Part shown: positions 19,411-28,746 of the stretch, one piece after another | Layout of the letters: every line of letters starts with the position of its first letter | How positions within the stretch are numbered: the stretch's first letter is position 1 | Source: Draconibacterium aestuarii | GTDB taxonomy: Bacteria > Bacteroidota > Bacteroidia > Bacteroidales > Prolixibacteraceae | DNA: 64,000 bases | NCBI GenBank assembly: GCA_026671195.1 | Contig: JAPOHD010000068.1 | Span: forward strand, 1 to 64,000 | Direction: 5' to 3' | The notes under the pieces: model-generated | What the model was told of the DNA's origin: nothing | The model's input: the letters and a program-made list of their open reading frames with translations, nothing else | The model's database searches: none | Position numbers and translations under genes: made by a program

Positions 19411-20637
19411 ATGATTCTAATAGAAAACATCAACAAGGTAGAATTAAGCGGCAATGAACGTAAAAACTATCTGCGCAAAAAAAAGATTTTAAATCTTTTA
19501 TACCAACGTGAAACTTTATCGGCCACAACCATTAGCCATAAGATTGGGGTGAGTTTACCAACTGCAATTACTTTGTTAAAAGAATTGGCCTCCAATAATC
19601 TGGTAGAGTCGCGGGGGCAAGGAAAGTCGAAAGGTGGACGAAAACCCATGTTGTTTGGTTTAAAAAACGATGCCATTTTGGTTGTGGCCTGCGAATTGGG
19701 TCGTTTTAAAGGAAAAATCGGTATTTACGATTCGCACAACCAATTGGTAGCTCCAATTGAAATAGTAGAAACCAATATTGACGAAAATGAACTGGTGGAG
19801 AAATTATACCAGGCAACCAAAAAAGTAATTAAAGAAAACAATATCGATCCTGAGCGCATTTATGGAGTAGGTTTGGCCATGCCCGGTTTGATTGACGAAT
19901 ATTCAGGTGTAAATTACACCATAAAAAACGAGGCTTTTCGGAATATTAAGGAACGAATGCAGGAAAAGTTCGACCGTTTGGTTTTTGTGAATAACGACGC
20001 CCGTATGCAGGCTTATGGCGAATTTATTTTTGGAGAAGCCGTGGGGCATAAAAATGCACTGATTATTAACTGGAACTGGGGACTTGGCCTGGGTATGATT
20101 ATAGATGGAAAACTGTATAACGGAGCAACCGGATTTGCAGGAGAGCTGTCGCACATAAAATTTGTTGACGAGGGTGATTTATGCATTTGTGGGAAACGGG
20201 GTTGTTTAGAAACCGTTACTTCGGTTTATGTGTTGTTGGCAAAAGCAAAAGAGGCCATACGCGAAGGACGAATCTCCCAGCTTACACAAAAATTTAAAGG
20301 CCGCGAAGACGAACTCCGGACTGAGGATATCATAAATGCCGTGAAACAAGGCGATGAATTTTCTATTTCGTTAATAAATACTGTTGGATTGGCGCTGGGA
20401 AAAGCGTTGTCAAATACTATTCAATTACTGAATCCTGATATGATTGTAATTGGAGGAGTGGTTTCCGAAGCCAATCAGTATGTGTTAACACCAATTCAAC
20501 AGGCAGTAAATCAGTATTGTCTGGAACAAATTTCAGGTAATACAAAAATTGTAATTTCTAAAACCTGGAAACAATCAGGATTACTAGGAGTTACAGCTAT
20601 GCTCTTTCAAAAGCTTTTTAGCCACATGAATAAATAA
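19411..20637 (+). CDS. ROK-family transcriptional regulator, cassette 3
   Basis: This is a paralogue of the regulator at 8310 with the same winged-helix N-terminus, G-E-L-S-H, and zinc motif C-I-C-G-K-R-G-C-L-E. An in-frame ATG lies two codons upstream (19405), but the start at 19411 gives the M-I-L-I-E beginning shared with cassette 2, so it is preferred; the other start would only add Met-His. The central and C-terminal parts are almost identical to the paralogue, while the third base of many codons differs, so the duplication is not recent. Unlike in cassettes 1 and 2, nearly 700 bp separate it from SusC. Confidence 0.93.
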   Translation: MILIENINKVELSGNERKNYLRKKKILNLLYQRETLSATTISHKIGVSLPTAITLLKELASNNLVESRGQGKSKGGRKPMLFGLKNDAILVVACELGRFKGKIGIYDSHNQLVAPIEIVETNIDENELVEKLYQATKKVIKENNIDPERIYGVGLAMPGLIDEYSGVNYTIKNEAFRNIKERMQEKFDRLVFVNNDARMQAYGEFIFGEAVGHKNALIINWNWGLGLGMIIDGKLYNGATGFAGELSHIKFVDEGDLCICGKRGCLETVTSVYVLLAKAKEAIREGRISQLTQKFKGREDELRTEDIINAVKQGDEFSISLINTVGLALGKALSNTIQLLNPDMIVIGGVVSEANQYVLTPIQQAVNQYCLEQISGNTKIVISKTWKQSGLLGVTAMLFQKLFSHMNK

Positions 20638-20649
20638 ATAAGTTGGGGG

Positions 20650-20678
20650 TACATGATTTCGGGATTAAAAATCATGTA
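20650..20678 (+). terminator. Stem-loop just after the cassette 3 ROK gene
   Basis: A perfect 10-bp inverted repeat (TACATGATTT / AAATCATGTA) with a 9-nt loop starts 12 bp after the stop codon. No T run follows, so termination is only possible, not certain. It would uncouple this regulator from the SusC gene. Confidence 0.4.
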
Positions 20679-20814
20679 GTCCATACTTATCAGGGTATAT
20701 CTCCAGGTGTTCTATCTAATAATTGAGAATATTCATTCATTTTAACTTGCCATACGGTAGTTCAATTTGCTTTTTCTTGCGCAGAACTGATGAATTCATG
20801 ATTCTAATCACTTT

Positions 20815-20893
20815 GGGGTTAGTTCCCCGCTGCTTGCAGCGAATTGAAGAACTAATTCCTCTGTGATACCCCGTCTGCTTGCAGCGGGGTAGT
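20815..20893. repeat. REP-like GC-rich palindromic repeat pair
   Basis: Two copies of a CTGCTTGCAGCG core lie 45 bp apart (20830 and 20875). The right copy is inside a perfect TACCCCG / CGGGGTA stem, and the left one inside TTAGTTC / GAACTAA. The GC-rich hairpins stand out in AT-rich DNA and resemble the REP-type elements that are scattered in many genomes and mobilised by RAYT transposases. No such transposase is in this window. The rest of the 694-bp gap 20638-21331 shows no gene; only AT-rich sequence was seen up to SusC. Confidence 0.55.
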
Positions 20894-21331
20894 TCATTTG
20901 AATGTCAGTTTTCTCCAGAGATATTTATTTCGATAGAAAAAATAGGTATAAAACATTACTACAACTTATTTCATATGTACTTAGCTATGTTGTGTTAAGT
21001 AGTTGTAATTCAGTTAGAATTTTATGTGTGAGAGTTACGAGGACATGCATTTATATTCCATTTTGTAAAATTTACACTTTGTAAGTAATTTTAATAACCA
21101 TCGATTTAAATAGCATAAAAATTAGGAATTGTTAATTGAGTTTTTGTAACTTGTATGGGTTGTAAAGCCTTAATAGGTGGGAAGAATATGACAGTGAACA
21201 ATTTAACTAAACTTACTTATATTAAACAGTATAAGATATTCCTATGTAGAATTCACTCTACGGATTCTAAACAACTTAGTACTATACGAGAGAAATACTT
21301 TGTTACTAATTAACCATTTAAATTTTTTTCT

Positions 21332-24300
21332 ATGCTAAAGCTTCTTATTGTTTTAACGATGTGTTTTGGGCTGATAACCAGCACATTTGCACAGCAAAAG
21401 GTGACAGGAACAGTTACCGGTGAGGATGGTCTTACACTTCCAGGAGTGGCCGTAGTTCAGAAAGGTACCAGTAATGGTACAACTACTGATATAGACGGTA
21501 AGTATACCATTACTGTGCCAACAGATGCCATTCTCGAGTTTTCATTTGTGGGTATGGAAACGTTGGATGAAAATGTTAATGGCCGTTCTATTGTTGATGT
21601 TATGTTAATCACCAGTACGATTGGACTTGGGGAGGTTGTTGTAACCGCGTTGGGTATCCAGCGCGAAAAAAAGACACTGACTTATGCTTCACAACAGGTT
21701 TCGGGAGAAGATCTTATGAAAGCAAAAAGTGTCAACTTTATGGATGCCATGAGTGGTAAAGCCGCAGGACTTGAAATTAAAAAAAGTGCTTCAGGTGCCG
21801 GGGGATCCACAAGGGTTGTACTAAGGGGATTTAAATCCTTAGGTGGATCTAGCGAACCTTTGTATGTAATCGATGGTATTCCGATAATGAATATCAAACG
21901 TTCACAACCCGGGATGTGGGGAGGAACTGACCAAGGTGATGGTTTGTCGCAACTTAATCCCGATGACATTGAGAGTGTTAACGTATTAAAGGGGTTGAAT
22001 GCATCAATTCTTTACGGTAGTCAGGGTGCCAACGGAGTTGTACTTATCACAACCAAAAAGGGTAGGGCAGGTAAAACAAGTGTTTCATTGAGCTCAACAA
22101 CAACTTTGGAAAGTGTATTGCTTTATCCTGAATTACAGTTCGACTACGGTGCAATGAATGGTGCAAAAGAAAGTTGGTCAGAAACAAAAGGCGGGACAAA
22201 TTACAGCGAAGACCAGATGAAAGATTTCTTTAATACTGGAAATAATTTGGTAAACAGCGTAACAGTTAGTGGGGGTAATAACAGAACTACTGCCTACTTT
22301 TCCTATTCAAATACGTCTGCAAAGGGTATTATTCCAAACAACGAGTATGGAAAGAACAACGTATCGTTTAAACAATCGACCAAACTGTTGAATGATAAGT
22401 TAACCCTGGGATCAAATGTTATGCTTTCTTCAGAGCTTATTAATAACCGTAATGTTGCTGGTTATTATTTGAATCCTTTAACAGGGCTTTATAATTTTCC
22501 TCGCGAAAGAAATTGGGAGGATTATAAAAACAATTACAAGGTTTTTGATGAAACAAGGAATATGTACCTTCAAAATGTATATGTTGTTGATCATCACCTA
22601 AGTAATCCTTACTGGATTGTTAATATGGAACCTCAGGAAGAGAAAATTCAAAGAATGATTGCAACTGCTTCGGCGGATTACAAATTTACAGATCATATGT
22701 CGCTTATAGCTCGGGGAACGTATGATTTTGTTGATTTTGGAAGAACGCAGAAAGATGCTGCCGGATCGAATGTTACCAACGTATCAGCCAACGGAAGATA
22801 TGTTTTTGCAAACAGAACAGACCGTAAAATTTATACGGATGCTCTGTTGAAGTACGACAATAGCTTTGGCAAGCTAAACGTTCTTGGTTATGCTGGTGCA
22901 AGTTACAGCAAACATGAATGGGATGGAATGGGTGCAGACAACGGAACAAACGACCTGCTTTATCCAAATGTTTTTTCAACACAAAACTATCCTACAAATG
23001 TTGTGATATCTGAATATGGAGGTGAAACGATTCTGCAATCGGTTTATGCCAGTGCAACCGTTGGATACAATGACATGATTTATGTCGATATATCGGGCCG
23101 TAACGACTGGTCATCAACTCTGATTGGAACAGAAGACGGAGCCTCTTATTTTTATCCTTCGGTAGGTGTTGTAGCACTAGTAAGCAATATATTTGAACTT
23201 CCTGAATTTATTTCCTTCCTGAAAGTAAGAGCCTCAAGTGCTAAGGCAGCTAAAGAGGTGCCTTGGAATGCTATTCGTTCCGATAATTCAATTTCAGGTT
23301 CGCTTGGTGGAATTAACAGAAACACCAGACAACCTTGGCTCGATCTGAAACCTGAGTTGATAACAAGTAATGAGCTTGGGTTTGAATTTGATTTGTATCA
23401 GGGAAGACTGGGAATGGATTTTACTTACTATCATAATACCAGTAAAGATCAGTTCCTGACTGTTGATTTACCTCCCGAAGAAAAGGGGCAATACACAACC
23501 AAAAATATCAACGTTGGTGAAATTGTAAATAAAGGTTACGAAATAACTCTTGATGGAATTCCGGTGAGTAATAATACCGTTACCTGGAAAACCGCGTTTA
23601 ACTTTCATGCAAACAATAATGAAATTATTGAATTGGATCCTGACAATCCGGAACGCCGGATTGGAATGGGAAGTTCTGAAGGGTATGAAACATACCTTAT
23701 TGCAGGAGGTTCCTATGGTGACCTTTATGGTTATATGTTCAGGAGAAATGATGCCGGACAGATAATGCTTGATGAGACCAGTGGGCGTCCGTTGAAAACT
23801 CAAACCCGTGAATATATGGGAAATCTTGAGCCGGACTGGAACCTTGGATGGAATAACGACATTCAAATTAAACGTTTTAGTATTGCTGCTCTTATTTCGG
23901 GAAAATTTGGCGGTAAAGTCGTGAGTCAGACTGAAGCGATGTTGGATGGATGGGGAGTTAGTAAACGAACCGGTGAAGCCAGAGATAAAGGATATGTTGA
24001 AATCAACGCTATTCAGGGAAGTACTCCTGTTACACAGATCTCTGCATTTGATTTATATGCAGAAGGTGGTGGTACCGGAGGTAGAAACGGAATTATTGAA
24101 CCTTATGTATACGACAGGACAAACGTGAGATTGAGCCAGTTGTCAATAGCTTATGATATTGATGTTCAAAAACTAAATCTACCGTTAACTGGGGCAACGA
24201 TATCACTTGTAGGGCAAAATTTATTTATATTCTACAAAGATGCACCTTATGATCCGGAGTTGGCAATGAATACAACAATGAGTTCTCAGTCTCTTGATAA

Positions 24301-24355
24301 CTTCAATGCTCCGGCAACCAGAACTTATGGTTTCAATTTAAAAGTAACTTTCTAA
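21332..24355 (+). CDS. SusC/RagA-family TonB-linked outer-membrane protein, cassette 3
   Basis: This TonB-dependent importer has a signal peptide ending in T-F-A, a CarboxypepD_reg-like domain, and a plug with VVLRGFKS, YVIDGIP and ILYGSQGANG motifs, followed by a barrel ending in L-K-V-T-F. At 1007 aa it is about 115 residues shorter than the other two and is only distantly related to them outside the N-terminus, so its ligand is likely different. It is 12 bp upstream of its SusD. The N-terminal 90 residues remain similar to those of the other cassettes, as is common for the TonB-facing half. Confidence 0.95.
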   Translation: MLKLLIVLTMCFGLITSTFAQQKVTGTVTGEDGLTLPGVAVVQKGTSNGTTTDIDGKYTITVPTDAILEFSFVGMETLDENVNGRSIVDVMLITSTIGLGEVVVTALGIQREKKTLTYASQQVSGEDLMKAKSVNFMDAMSGKAAGLEIKKSASGAGGSTRVVLRGFKSLGGSSEPLYVIDGIPIMNIKRSQPGMWGGTDQGDGLSQLNPDDIESVNVLKGLNASILYGSQGANGVVLITTKKGRAGKTSVSLSSTTTLESVLLYPELQFDYGAMNGAKESWSETKGGTNYSEDQMKDFFNTGNNLVNSVTVSGGNNRTTAYFSYSNTSAKGIIPNNEYGKNNVSFKQSTKLLNDKLTLGSNVMLSSELINNRNVAGYYLNPLTGLYNFPRERNWEDYKNNYKVFDETRNMYLQNVYVVDHHLSNPYWIVNMEPQEEKIQRMIATASADYKFTDHMSLIARGTYDFVDFGRTQKDAAGSNVTNVSANGRYVFANRTDRKIYTDALLKYDNSFGKLNVLGYAGASYSKHEWDGMGADNGTNDLLYPNVFSTQNYPTNVVISEYGGETILQSVYASATVGYNDMIYVDISGRNDWSSTLIGTEDGASYFYPSVGVVALVSNIFELPEFISFLKVRASSAKAAKEVPWNAIRSDNSISGSLGGINRNTRQPWLDLKPELITSNELGFEFDLYQGRLGMDFTYYHNTSKDQFLTVDLPPEEKGQYTTKNINVGEIVNKGYEITLDGIPVSNNTVTWKTAFNFHANNNEIIELDPDNPERRIGMGSSEGYETYLIAGGSYGDLYGYMFRRNDAGQIMLDETSGRPLKTQTREYMGNLEPDWNLGWNNDIQIKRFSIAALISGKFGGKVVSQTEAMLDGWGVSKRTGEARDKGYVEINAIQGSTPVTQISAFDLYAEGGGTGGRNGIIEPYVYDRTNVRLSQLSIAYDIDVQKLNLPLTGATISLVGQNLFIFYKDAPYDPELAMNTTMSSQSLDNFNAPATRTYGFNLKVTF

Positions 24356-24367
24356 AACTGAAAAATT

Positions 24368-25933
24368 ATGAAAAAGATATTTTTTGCAATATTATTAACT
24401 CTTGGATTTTTGGCTTGTACCGATAATTTTGAAGAGGCAAACAGAAATCATTTTCTAATTTCAGATGAGGAATTGGATCAGGATTTCAATCGATTAGGCT
24501 CTCCTTTTCAGTCTTTGTTGAGCAATCTATTTGGACATCAGATTGAGGAAGACCTGTGTCATGACAATTGGGTTCGTCATTTGGGAACTCCAACGCCATT
24601 TGTGGGCGGTGTAAATAATACAACGTATTACATGCGGTGGAATACTTACTGGAACAGGATTTATAATAGCGTGATGTCGCCCGCTGCCCAGGTAATTAAA
24701 CAGGCAGACGAGGGAGGTTATGAGGTATTCTCGGCATGGGCGAAACTTTTACAGATATATGCCATTTCCAAACTTACAGTATACCATGGTCCTGTAATTT
24801 ATTCTAATTATGGTGTATCCGGTCAGGCAAATATTTATGACAGTGAGCCGGCTCTTTACGCACAATTATTTACCGATTTGGATGCCGTACAAAGTGTCTT
24901 CTCTTCCAATAAAGATTATCAGGGCTTAAAAAAGTTTGATGCCAGTTATAGCGGAAATATGGCACAATGGTGTAAACTTATTAATTCCTTACGTCTTAGA
25001 TTAGCGATGCGAATTGTAAAAGCAGATGCAAATCTGGCACAAACACAGGGTGAAAAAGCGCTGGGGCACGCTGATGGATTGCTTGCTTCAAACGGTGATA
25101 ACTTTAATGTATCGCTTTACGGAGCAAAACTGCCAATGAACGTAATTTGCTTCGAGTGGGGAGATACTCGTATGGGAGCTGCTATGGAATCGTTTTTAAT
25201 CGGTTTAAAAGACAGTCGTATTGCCAGTTACTTTGCACCTGCATCGGACAATACGCTTTATCCCGACCACCCGGATTGGCCATATAAAGGTATTCACAGC
25301 GGTGCATTCCTGGAGGCTAAAGATCAACGTCTCACATACTCAACGGTAAATGAATCATTCAAAGCGGTTACATCAAGAAGATCCTTTACTTATTCAGAAG
25401 TATGTCACCTGAAAGCTGAAGCTGCTTTAAGAGGTTGGGATAATGCAGGGGATGCCAAAACCAATTATGAAGAAGGTATAATTGCTTCGTTTGCGGATTG
25501 GGGAGCCGGTGGTGTTGATGCTTATCTGGCAGATGCAACCAGTACGCCAATTGATTATGTCGATCCGAAAGATTCAAAGAATAACTGGACCAGTCGTTCA
25601 ACTGTTACGGTTGCATGGAATGAAGCCGACAGTGATGAACTGAAACTGGAAAAAATTATTACTCAAAAGTGGATCAATAACTTTACAAATGCCAACGAAG
25701 CATGGACTGACCATCGAAGAACTGGTTATCCAAAACTTCCTTATAACACTAAAAATGATAGTGGTGCTGACTGGGGAGTAATTGCTGCCGACGATTTCTT
25801 AAGAAGAGTACCTTTCTTAAATAGCGAACGGGAAAATAACGCTGAGGGTGTTGCTGATGCGACACAAAAATTAGGAGGACCCGATGAAATTGGTACTCAT
25901 TTATGGTGGGATACCGGTGGTTCAAACTTTTAA
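24368..25933 (+). CDS. SusD/RagB-like nutrient-binding lipoprotein, cassette 3
   Basis: This surface lipoprotein (lipobox F-L-A-C, Cys17; 521 aa) is the partner of the SusC upstream. It shows the SusD-like-2 hallmarks: an M-A-Q-W-C-K-L-I-N-S-L-R-L-R-L helix at about 200, and a D-H-R-R-T-G-Y-P-K-L segment near the C-terminus. It is much more diverged from the other two SusD proteins than they are from each other. A strong terminator follows. Confidence 0.94.
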   Translation: MKKIFFAILLTLGFLACTDNFEEANRNHFLISDEELDQDFNRLGSPFQSLLSNLFGHQIEEDLCHDNWVRHLGTPTPFVGGVNNTTYYMRWNTYWNRIYNSVMSPAAQVIKQADEGGYEVFSAWAKLLQIYAISKLTVYHGPVIYSNYGVSGQANIYDSEPALYAQLFTDLDAVQSVFSSNKDYQGLKKFDASYSGNMAQWCKLINSLRLRLAMRIVKADANLAQTQGEKALGHADGLLASNGDNFNVSLYGAKLPMNVICFEWGDTRMGAAMESFLIGLKDSRIASYFAPASDNTLYPDHPDWPYKGIHSGAFLEAKDQRLTYSTVNESFKAVTSRRSFTYSEVCHLKAEAALRGWDNAGDAKTNYEEGIIASFADWGAGGVDAYLADATSTPIDYVDPKDSKNNWTSRSTVTVAWNEADSDELKLEKIITQKWINNFTNANEAWTDHRRTGYPKLPYNTKNDSGADWGVIAADDFLRRVPFLNSERENNAEGVADATQKLGGPDEIGTHLWWDTGGSNF

Positions 25934-25953
25934 AATTAAGTTATTCGTCATAT

Positions 25954-25985
25954 AAAAAGGCCGCCCGGTGTGGCGGCCTTTTTTA
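25954..25985 (+). terminator. Rho-independent terminator of cassette 3
   Basis: A stem of about 12 bp (AAAAAGGCCGCC / GGCGGCCTTTTT) around a 6-nt loop is followed by a T run. Confidence 0.93.
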
Positions 25986-26063
25986 ATACCCCATTTTTCG
26001 TTCTGTCTCTTATTTTATTCAGTGTATTTCTGCACTTTACTTTCATTTACCTAAACCTATACT

Positions 26064-28736
26064 ATGAAATTAAGTGAAAAATATTTAAAAGCGGGTCTTG
26101 TTTTACTAATTACATTATCCGGCATTTCCTTTTCTTTCGGGCAGTCCTTACCCGATTTTGAAGTCGAAGATTCAAAAAAAACTACAGGCACAATTGAGCG
26201 TGAAATTCAGTTTAACGGCTATACTAATCATTGGCAAAATAATTATACGAACTGGTACAGGTATGGAAACCTGTTTAAAATAGCTGCACCCGACATTCAA
26301 AAAACTATTTTGCAAAGCAAAGTTGATGCAGCCGATGATCTTAAGATCCCCGATTTGTTAATGCAGGAAGGATTTCTTTTCGAACTCTTTGCCCACCTAT
26401 ACACCAGCCTCGACAATCCAACCTTAACCGAACTGGAGAATGAGCTTTTAAAGGGCGATGTTCTTGTGCTCATTAATTCAACTTCTGAGTTGGGGAAACA
26501 ACTTGAGAGTAAGGCAGAAAGTATTTTCTTGTGGGCAGAAAAACTTCAGAGCTACCAGTTTGGAGCTGTCGATTATGAAAAAATAAAAGCATTTTACCTG
26601 GTTAACGGAAATCATCGGTTGTTTGTAATATCATCCGATTCAGCAGAAAAAAGGCATGCTCTTTTACAAGAAATAGAATCAACAAAAGAAATTCTCGCAC
26701 AGTATAAACTTTTCAAAGGTTGGTTTGGAGCTTCAACTTTATTAAAAAGTGTAACGTGCGAACAGGGTCATCCTCTCGATTTAATAGGAATAGGAATGAA
26801 CGAAGGAAATTCGTGGTTTATTTTTGATGGTTACATGGATTTTCTTGCCAAAGATGAAATTGAGACCTGGGTAAAGGAAGTGAACCTGCCGGTGGTAGCC
26901 AATGTTGGTTTTTCGCCTGTTTACGGTTGCGAAAATTATGAAGGTTTGCAGGTGCAGGATATGGCTACCAAACAGAGTTGGATTGATTATGCCCGTAAAA
27001 AAGGGGGGTATACATTCAGGCCGGTGTACGATCCGGAAAGTGATAGCTTCGATTTTGACGGCTACATTGCAATGGAAGGAAACAAGGATCAAATCGATAA
27101 TGAAAATATACCTTTCATCAACAAAACAGGTTTTTTAAGTGGTAATTTAACGTCGTCAATGGTGTTGTTTATTGAGAAAGACAAATCCTTAACCAACAGT
27201 AGCATTTGGGATGCCATTATGGACCGCAGGGAAGTTGCCGTTTTGGATAAAGCCAAATTGATGGGGCCTGACCGTTTTCGAAAAACGCTGCAGTTACTTT
27301 ATTTGGATAAACAGTATCTGGAAGAATATTTTGGTGATAATATTGACATTAGAACTGAGATGGATGGTTATGACCTGCTGGTGACTCTTGAAAATTATTA
27401 TCCGGTAGAAGTTTCAGGAGATTTGGCAATTACACCGCCTCAGGGATTGCAAATTGTAAACGGATTTTCGGGTAGCATTGTTTTAAAGGTAAATGAAACC
27501 AAAACCGTTCGAATTCCACTACGAGTAACAAAAGAGGCAATGGGAAAAACGAATCCTGTTGCAATTCGGTTTTCGTGGGCAGATAAAAACAAAAATACGG
27601 TTGCAAAACTCGATTTGCCACCTGCAATTTCTGTTCATCAGCTTTTATATGGCCATGCACCAAAAGTGCTTTACCCGGTAAGTATTCATAACTTCACAAA
27701 ACAAAACTCTTTTCCGGTAAAGGTTGACGTATACCAAACAAACAATCTTAAAAAGGCTGTTTTTAGCCAGACGAAATCTTGCAATGCTGAAACGGCAACA
27801 CACAGGGAACTGAACTTCGAATTAGAATTACCGGCCGGAGAATATGCTGTAAAAACCAGTGCTCTGGACGTAGAATATACAAGCCAGCTCGGTGTTGGAA
27901 AAGGCGAAGGAAAACCGTATTTGTACGAAGTAGATTTAAACAGCGATGGAATTGATGAATATCGAATGGAGAACGATTCTGTTCAGGTTACTTTGCTTCG
28001 GACGGGTGCCCGCGTGATTGAGTACATCGTAAAAAGTAAAAATGATAATGTGTTGTTTAAAATCTGGCCCGAAAAAACATATAACCATAAACGTCCTTTC
28101 CGTATGCGGGGATATTATCCTTATGGTGGATTTGAAGATTTTTTAGGGCAGGCGAGTATGGAAACCCATCAGCTTTACAATGCTAAAATCATTCAAAAAG
28201 AAGGTGATTTTGTGCGGGTTGAAATGGAAACAGATTATTTTGGAAATCATCTGAAGAAAACATTTACGCTTTATGGTAATTCTCCGTTGCTGGAAGTCAG
28301 GTTTGAACTTGATTTTAAAAATCCGGAAGCAAATGTAATTGGACCACAACCCATATTGGAATTGGGACAAGTACACGGCACCGAAGAGGTTTTTACCGTT
28401 CCAACAATGGATGGTTTAAAGGAATACCGAATGCGACCGGAAAAATACTACGGACAGGCTATCAATGTTAAGGAAGGGTGGAATGCCGGCTACGATACTT
28501 CTGAACACATCTCATTTGTTGGAGCTTTCCCGGTTAAACAACCCATATTTTTACACATGTGGATGAACCATCCGGATAACAGTGAGGCTCCGCATTACTA
28601 TGTTGAGTTTCAACCCTGGACGCCCATCATTCAAAAGTCTACAATGTTCTTTTCATATTATATATGGGGTAGCGGAGATACCTGGGAAAACGGAGTGATG
28701 GAACTAAGAAAAAGAAACCTGATTTCAACCAGATAA
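26064..28736 (+). CDS. Large secreted protein of unknown function, possible carbohydrate-active enzyme
   Basis: I do not recognise this 890-aa protein. It has a signal peptide of about 26 residues (ending S-F-G-Q). Residues 30-430 are a mixed alpha/beta part without a motif I can name, 440-600 look like Ig-type beta-sandwich repeats, and at about 622-635 there is a D-L-N-S-D-G-x-D-E loop that resembles a calcium-binding EF-hand-like or thrombospondin-3-like turn. The rest (about 635-890) alternates short strands in a way that recalls the galactose-mutarotase-like beta-sandwich of many glycoside hydrolases and lyases; this is inference. It is 10 bp upstream of another large secreted protein, so both form one transcript, and both lie next to a GH109-like gene and SusC/SusD genes. 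Confidence 0.8.
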   Translation: MKLSEKYLKAGLVLLITLSGISFSFGQSLPDFEVEDSKKTTGTIEREIQFNGYTNHWQNNYTNWYRYGNLFKIAAPDIQKTILQSKVDAADDLKIPDLLMQEGFLFELFAHLYTSLDNPTLTELENELLKGDVLVLINSTSELGKQLESKAESIFLWAEKLQSYQFGAVDYEKIKAFYLVNGNHRLFVISSDSAEKRHALLQEIESTKEILAQYKLFKGWFGASTLLKSVTCEQGHPLDLIGIGMNEGNSWFIFDGYMDFLAKDEIETWVKEVNLPVVANVGFSPVYGCENYEGLQVQDMATKQSWIDYARKKGGYTFRPVYDPESDSFDFDGYIAMEGNKDQIDNENIPFINKTGFLSGNLTSSMVLFIEKDKSLTNSSIWDAIMDRREVAVLDKAKLMGPDRFRKTLQLLYLDKQYLEEYFGDNIDIRTEMDGYDLLVTLENYYPVEVSGDLAITPPQGLQIVNGFSGSIVLKVNETKTVRIPLRVTKEAMGKTNPVAIRFSWADKNKNTVAKLDLPPAISVHQLLYGHAPKVLYPVSIHNFTKQNSFPVKVDVYQTNNLKKAVFSQTKSCNAETATHRELNFELELPAGEYAVKTSALDVEYTSQLGVGKGEGKPYLYEVDLNSDGIDEYRMENDSVQVTLLRTGARVIEYIVKSKNDNVLFKIWPEKTYNHKRPFRMRGYYPYGGFEDFLGQASMETHQLYNAKIIQKEGDFVRVEMETDYFGNHLKKTFTLYGNSPLLEVRFELDFKNPEANVIGPQPILELGQVHGTEEVFTVPTMDGLKEYRMRPEKYYGQAINVKEGWNAGYDTSEHISFVGAFPVKQPIFLHMWMNHPDNSEAPHYYVEFQPWTPIIQKSTMFFSYYIWGSGDTWENGVMELRKRNLISTR

Positions 28737-28746
28737 AAAAAATGTT

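Noticed and set aside
20902-21084. 60-aa frame after the REP-like repeats
   Set aside because: Composition is not protein-like (many Cys, Ile, Tyr from AT-rich DNA), with no ribosome site or domain.
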